Source: Vibrio mangrovi (GTDB lineage Bacteria; Pseudomonadota; Gammaproteobacteria; Enterobacterales; Vibrionaceae). Taken from it: a DNA stretch of 64,000 bases. Where the stretch lies: positions 2,852,001 through 2,916,000 of the forward strand of contig NZ_AP024883.1 of NCBI RefSeq assembly GCF_024346955.1, in the 5' to 3' direction. The notes beneath the pieces were generated by a model. That model saw nothing but the letters and a program-made list of their open reading frames with translations, had not been told where the DNA came from and ran no database searches. Positions 60,707 through 64,000 of the stretch are shown in pieces. Numbering within the stretch: position 1 is the first letter of the stretch; every line of letters starts with the position of its first letter. The position numbers and the translations under genes are program-made.

Positions 60707-61150
60707 TTACAGAAAATAACTCATGATGATCGCATCTTCACGACCATTTTCGGTAGGATAGTAACCCAGCCGCCGATCAACTTCATTAAACCCGGAATTA
60801 AGATAGAGCGTATATGCAGGAAGGTTGCTTTCCCTCACCTCTAACCACACGCTTTCAGCAGACTGCCGTTCACAGAAGGCGAGGAAAAAGTCCAGCAGCT
60901 GACGGCCAAATCCTTGTCCATGCCAGACCGGATCCAACGCAATATTCAATAATGTGACTTCCCCGACGATATTCTGGGCATAGAAATAACCACCTACCCG
61001 GCCATCAATCAATAAGGTGTGATGACAGGCGCCACGGCTATCAATCGAACGTATTATCGACTCTTTCCAGGGGAACTGATGAGCCCGGCACTCGATCTGG
61101 TAGATTTGATCCAGATGTTCAGGTGACATAGGTACAATTGAAATATTCAT
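60707..61150 (-). CDS. rimI: Ribosomal protein S18 alanine N-acetyltransferase
   Basis: A 147-residue GNAT-fold enzyme from the ATG at 61150: MNISIVPMSPEHLDQIYQIE, the acetyl-CoA loop region DPVWHGQGFGRQLL and EVRESNLPAYTLYLNSGF, all typical of RimI. It acetylates the N-terminus of S18. It overlaps holD by four bases (ATGA), as in E. coli. The longer open frame to 61288 runs inside holD and is not real. Its E. coli neighbour prfC is 28 kb away here. Confidence 0.93.
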   Translation of the reverse strand: MNISIVPMSPEHLDQIYQIECRAHQFPWKESIIRSIDSRGACHHTLLIDGRVGGYFYAQNIVGEVTLLNIALDPVWHGQGFGRQLLDFFLAFCERQSAESVWLEVRESNLPAYTLYLNSGFNEVDRRLGYYPTENGREDAIIMSYFL

Positions 61151-61551
61151 GAGGCCTGATAAGAGCAGATTTGGCGCCATAGTTCCCGGCGATGCTGAGG
61201 ATGACCATCGATCTGGCTCAATAACGGAGAGATTAACTGTTTTGCTGCGATGCCCTCTACAGCAGAACATCCCGCAAACCAGATCCACTCAATATCTGAT
61301 TGTGAGATCAAATGAAGATCCTGTGGATAGACATGCCGGGCTTGTGTCAGAGAGACCTGAAAACTTTTCAGAACTTTTTCAAACATCATAGCCTGAGAGC
61401 CTTCCGGCAAAACCGGACTAACAAACAGTAACCTGCAGGATGGCGGCAAATCATAATGAACATGAGTCGCCCCTGGCATTTGCCCCGGATGAGCAAGACT
61501 CCAGTTCTGGATCCCCATTTCCTGTAGATAAGATTGTCGACGTTCTTGCAT
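61147..61551 (-). CDS. holD: DNA polymerase III psi subunit
   Basis: A 134-residue protein from the ATG at 61551 (MQERRQSYLQEMGIQNWSL), with DLHLISQSDIEWIWFAGC and the conserved end ELWRQICSYQ. Psi links chi (HolC) to the clamp loader. The ATG at 61581 would add ten residues but has poor spacing from its AGG. It is upstream of and overlapping rimI. Confidence 0.88.
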   Translation of the reverse strand: MQERRQSYLQEMGIQNWSLAHPGQMPGATHVHYDLPPSCRLLFVSPVLPEGSQAMMFEKVLKSFQVSLTQARHVYPQDLHLISQSDIEWIWFAGCSAVEGIAAKQLISPLLSQIDGHPQHRRELWRQICSYQAS

Positions 61552-61620
61552 GAATGTCAGCCCGGTAGAAAAGAGGGTCATCCTAACAAATTTTCCCTCA
61601 AATCAGAAGCAGGGAAAAAT

Positions 61621-62124
61621 TCAAATCATAGAAGAATCGAATACAACCAGATGATCAGAAACTTCAGCAACAGCTCCCTGAAGCATTTCGCAAACCAGAA
61701 ATTCATCTTGCTGCATTGAATGAACGGTACTCAAACCAAAATCACGTCCCAGCCGAAAACCGTGCGCCAGATAATGTTCATGTGTTCCGAACGCAGTACA
61801 AACCGGATATCCAAGCTCATAAAGCGAATCCAGACCTTCCGTAATCAGCTGCTTTTCGATCACGTTGCTTTCCGCACAATTCTTTTCAGCAATCAGCAAA
61901 TGTAAATGCTGCCAGCTTTGAAACACGCCATCATTGGCAACCGGGGTAAACAGAATGTATCCCAGAAGCTCTCCATCATCACTACAGGCAACCAGAGACA
62001 ACGTAATTCGCCCACTTTCACGGAATGCCATGACCATATCGGCATCCTCAATAACACCCAGAGACGAACGTAATAAATGGTCAATGGGTAAAATATCTGC
62101 GGGAGCTTCAGTGCGAATAAGCAT
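61621..62124 (-). CDS. YhbS-like GNAT-family protein with degenerate acetyl-CoA loop
   Basis: A 167-residue protein from the ATG at 62124 (AAGGA seven bases upstream), beginning MLIRTEAPADILPIDHLL. GYILFTPVAND and ITEGLDSLYELGYPV fit the YhbS group. The usual pyrophosphate-binding loop (R/Q-x-x-G-x-G/A) is not present at the expected place (NCAESNVIEKQ), so it may not be an active acetyltransferase. It overlaps the ubiT stop by 17 bases; yhbS and yhbT are also neighbours in E. coli. Confidence 0.78.
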   Translation of the reverse strand: MLIRTEAPADILPIDHLLRSSLGVIEDADMVMAFRESGRITLSLVACSDDGELLGYILFTPVANDGVFQSWQHLHLLIAEKNCAESNVIEKQLITEGLDSLYELGYPVCTAFGTHEHYLAHGFRLGRDFGLSTVHSMQQDEFLVCEMLQGAVAEVSDHLVVFDSSMI

Positions 62125-62647
62125 TTTCAGTTCCTTCATGCTTCGGATAATCAGATTTCATCCCTTTATACACAAAGTCAGAGAGCTGATTCAAAGAATA
62201 TTTGATTACTGTAGGAAAAGTTTCCAGATCCACGCTATCCATCATGTTCTTAACTTCCAGCCCCAATTCCGTATCACCTTCAATAGAAAGTCTTCTCTGG
62301 AAAAAGAGTGTATCCGGATCTTCTTTACGCCCTGCTATCAGTACAAAATCATTCAGAAAACCACTAAAACATGCATCAGGTTCTGCGGAACGTTCAGCCA
62401 TCACCAGTTGCTCCTGCCGACACGTAATATGCCATGACAGACCTAAATCTTTCACTTCAACTTTCAGACATTTATTCTCAAGGAATTCAAATTCTCCCTC
62501 AGACAGTGCCTCTTTAAAGATGGCATTCAACGCATCCAGAAGGATTTTGTTTTGCACAAAGCCCGGCAAAAAATGGGCAGGAGATCTCAAAAATGATGCA
62601 GCATTTTGCACCATATAGGTTTGAATCTTGTTAAACACTCGCTTCAT
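62108..62647 (-). CDS. ubiT: UbiT (YhbT), SCP2-domain ubiquinone accessory factor
   Basis: A 179-residue SCP2-fold protein: LDALNAIFKEALSEGEFEFLENK, FSGFLNDFVLIAGRKEDPDTLFFQRRLSIEGDTELGLEVKN are family-typical. In E. coli UbiT, with UbiU and UbiV, supports oxygen-independent ubiquinone synthesis and binds lipids. ubiU and ubiV are not in this window. It is the first gene of a short run with the YhbS-like gene. Confidence 0.88.
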   Translation of the reverse strand: MKRVFNKIQTYMVQNAASFLRSPAHFLPGFVQNKILLDALNAIFKEALSEGEFEFLENKCLKVEVKDLGLSWHITCRQEQLVMAERSAEPDACFSGFLNDFVLIAGRKEDPDTLFFQRRLSIEGDTELGLEVKNMMDSVDLETFPTVIKYSLNQLSDFVYKGMKSDYPKHEGTENAYSH

Positions 62648-62911
62648 CCGCTAACTTGGTATTGATAGAACTTATCATACTGAAAGATGTATCCTGAATT
62701 TCTGCTGTGAATCAAAAAACACGCGACCGCCGTGTGCTTCACTAATCGTATAAAGGCGGTTATAGTGGCGTTCTCTGTATATACTTATACCCAAATGACC
62801 TCAGCATGTAGTTTCAGCGAGAATCTCTGGGTACAGAGGCAAGACAGAGATTTGAGTCATAGCCGTTCTATGGCAAGCATCTGTCTGGTTTCGGAGCAAT
62901 AAATAGTTGGC
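62648..62911. other. ubiT-GGDEF divergent intergenic region
   Basis: 264 bases with no gene, containing a half copy of the dispersed repeat at 62786-62809 (TTATACCCAAATGACCTCAGCATG) followed by sequence that may be its degenerate continuation. Confidence 0.5.
62786..62840. repeat. Dispersed palindromic repeat, copy near the right edge
   Basis: TTATACCCAAATGACCTCAGCATG (left arm and centre) is followed 20 bases later by TCTCTGGGTAC, a weak match to the complement of TACCCA. It lies upstream of the PAS-GGDEF gene. Confidence 0.55.
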
Positions 62912-64000
62912 ATGATTTCACAAGAATTTCAACGCTGGTTTACACAACTGACGTCACATAGCCCCTTCTTTTTTGCCGTTCTGGATGATCAGCATCGTTA
63001 TGTAATGGTCAATGAGCGCTATTGTGAAACCTCAGGCCTGACTCTGGAACAACTTATCGGCTCAAATGATAAAAAAGTCTTTGGTGAGTCATTTTATCAA
63101 TATATTCACCCTTATTATCACCGGACTCTGCATGGTGAAATCATTGAGACTGAGCTAACAATAGACGACATGAATGTCGACACTACCCTGCTTATATCTC
63201 TGGCGCCTCTGGAAACTGAAGAACAAAAAACACAGATCGTCTTTCATGCCGTCGATATCTCAGAAAAACAGATGTTGCTGCATGCAGTGGAAGAGTCGGA
63301 GAAGAAATTCTCAACATTACAGAATATGCTACAGGAAAACCTGCTGATTGTTGAAGACAACACGATTATTTCCTGTAATCCTGCAGCTGCAAATTATCTC
63401 GGATTTAAAACCACAGATGAGTTATACGGAGAACAGCTTTCCGAACTTTTTATCCAGAACGCAACTAAAAAGCCATTTGTTCTGCATCAGTCACCAACGC
63501 AACAAAACAAGGTATCCTGTCATACGACCAAAGCCAGTGGCTCCGAACGTCAGGTCATTCTCCGGATAGAAACGACGGAAATTTTCGGTAATCACGCTTA
63601 CTTTGTTCTGGTTCATCCTCAGGAGAACAAATCAGCAGCATCGCTGCATCAATCTCCTATTGACGCACATATCGATCCTCTGACCGGCTTGTATAACCGT
63701 ACCGGGTTTACCAAGCGGCTCGAGATGTTTCTCTCTGACGATACGCCTCTGGTGATGTTGTATCTCGACATCGATAATTTTAAGAATATTAACGACTCTC
63801 TCGGGCACCATATCGGTGATAAAGTTATCCGTGAAGTCGCCGCCCGACTCAAACGTCTGCTTCCTCAAAATGCAATATTAGGTCACCTGGGTGCAGATGA
63901 GTTTGGTCTTCTGTTACCAGAGCCGGAAAAACCCCGTTCAGCCGAGATGCTTTCCGAGCGGATTATTTCTCTGATCAATCAACCTTTTGATTTGAACTAC
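62912..64000 (+). CDS. PAS-PAS-GGDEF signalling protein (partial, runs off the window)
   Basis: 363 codons are present with no stop. Two PAS-like domains (about residues 10-115 and 130-225) precede a GGDEF domain: DPLTGLYNRTGF, YLDIDNFKNINDSLGHHIGD, then GHLGADEFGLL near residue 327. The active-site signature is GADEF rather than GGDEF, and no RxxD inhibitory site is seen just before it, so diguanylate cyclase activity is doubtful; an EAL phosphodiesterase domain may follow beyond 64000. V. cholerae has a GGDEF-EAL protein (RocS) in this neighbourhood that controls rugose biofilm, a possible homologue. No strong ribosome-binding site precedes the ATG. Confidence 0.85.
   Translation, partial: MISQEFQRWFTQLTSHSPFFFAVLDDQHRYVMVNERYCETSGLTLEQLIGSNDKKVFGESFYQYIHPYYHRTLHGEIIETELTIDDMNVDTTLLISLAPLETEEQKTQIVFHAVDISEKQMLLHAVEESEKKFSTLQNMLQENLLIVEDNTIISCNPAAANYLGFKTTDELYGEQLSELFIQNATKKPFVLHQSPTQQNKVSCHTTKASGSERQVILRIETTEIFGNHAYFVLVHPQENKSAASLHQSPIDAHIDPLTGLYNRTGFTKRLEMFLSDDTPLVMLYLDIDNFKNINDSLGHHIGDKVIREVAARLKRLLPQNAILGHLGADEFGLLLPEPEKPRSAEMLSERIISLINQPFDLNY

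Overview
The window looks like a stretch of the large chromosome of a Vibrio. The order cstA, ribF-ileS-lspA-fkpB-ispH, murJ, rpsT, hlyU, nhaR, thyA, lgt, ptsP, rppH, mutH, tas, vpsR, lysS, prfB, srmB, prfC, and then rimI-holD, matches what I recall of Vibrio cholerae chromosome 1. The virulence regulator HlyU and the biofilm regulator VpsR are themselves Vibrio markers. The species cannot be named from sequence alone. No rRNA, tRNA, insertion sequence, prophage, integron cassette or CRISPR array was seen.

Layout. 0-32 kb is core: the end of murQ, a DUF2799 lipoprotein, a CstA-family transporter with a near-perfect BtsR operator, the isoprenoid/lipoprotein/translation operon, murJ, rpsT, hlyU and nhaR. 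It continues with thyA, an accessory gene of unknown function, lgt, a TauE-type permease, ptsP, rppH, mutH, tas, two very small proteins, vpsR, prfB (with its programmed +1 frameshift) and lysS, brnQ, trmN6, srmB and prfC. The rppH-mutH intergenic region holds two perfect DnaA boxes, an AT-rich tract and many GATC sites.

32.5-60.6 kb is accessory DNA between prfC and rimI, which lie close together in E. coli (holD-rimI-yjjG-prfC). The first part is a catabolic operon: a DeoR-type repressor fused to a PfkB sugar kinase, a DapA-family aldolase and a TctCBA tripartite carboxylate transporter. The second part is a minus-strand exopolysaccharide (EPS) locus of about 20 kb. It begins behind an RfaH-type ops element and starts with genes resembling V. 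cholerae vpsL, vpsN, vpsO, vpsP and vpsQ. Then come a polymerase, a flippase, glycosyltransferases, two acyltransferases, a polysaccharide lyase-like protein and a NodB deacetylase. A distal group holds an alanine-rich secreted protein, a second O-antigen ligase-type protein, a porin, a DUF2057 protein and a Wzb phosphatase. A second large NodB deacetylase lies nearby.

60.7-64 kb returns to core genes: rimI, holD, a YhbS-like protein, ubiT, and the first 363 codons of a PAS-PAS-GGDEF protein with a degenerate GADEF signature. VpsR on the left and this c-di-GMP-type protein on the right flank the EPS locus, which suggests a regulated matrix or capsule system.

A dispersed imperfect palindrome (core TACCCAAnTGaCCTC and its complement) recurs between genes. 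All functional calls come from reading motifs and remembered family sequences; no database search was run.
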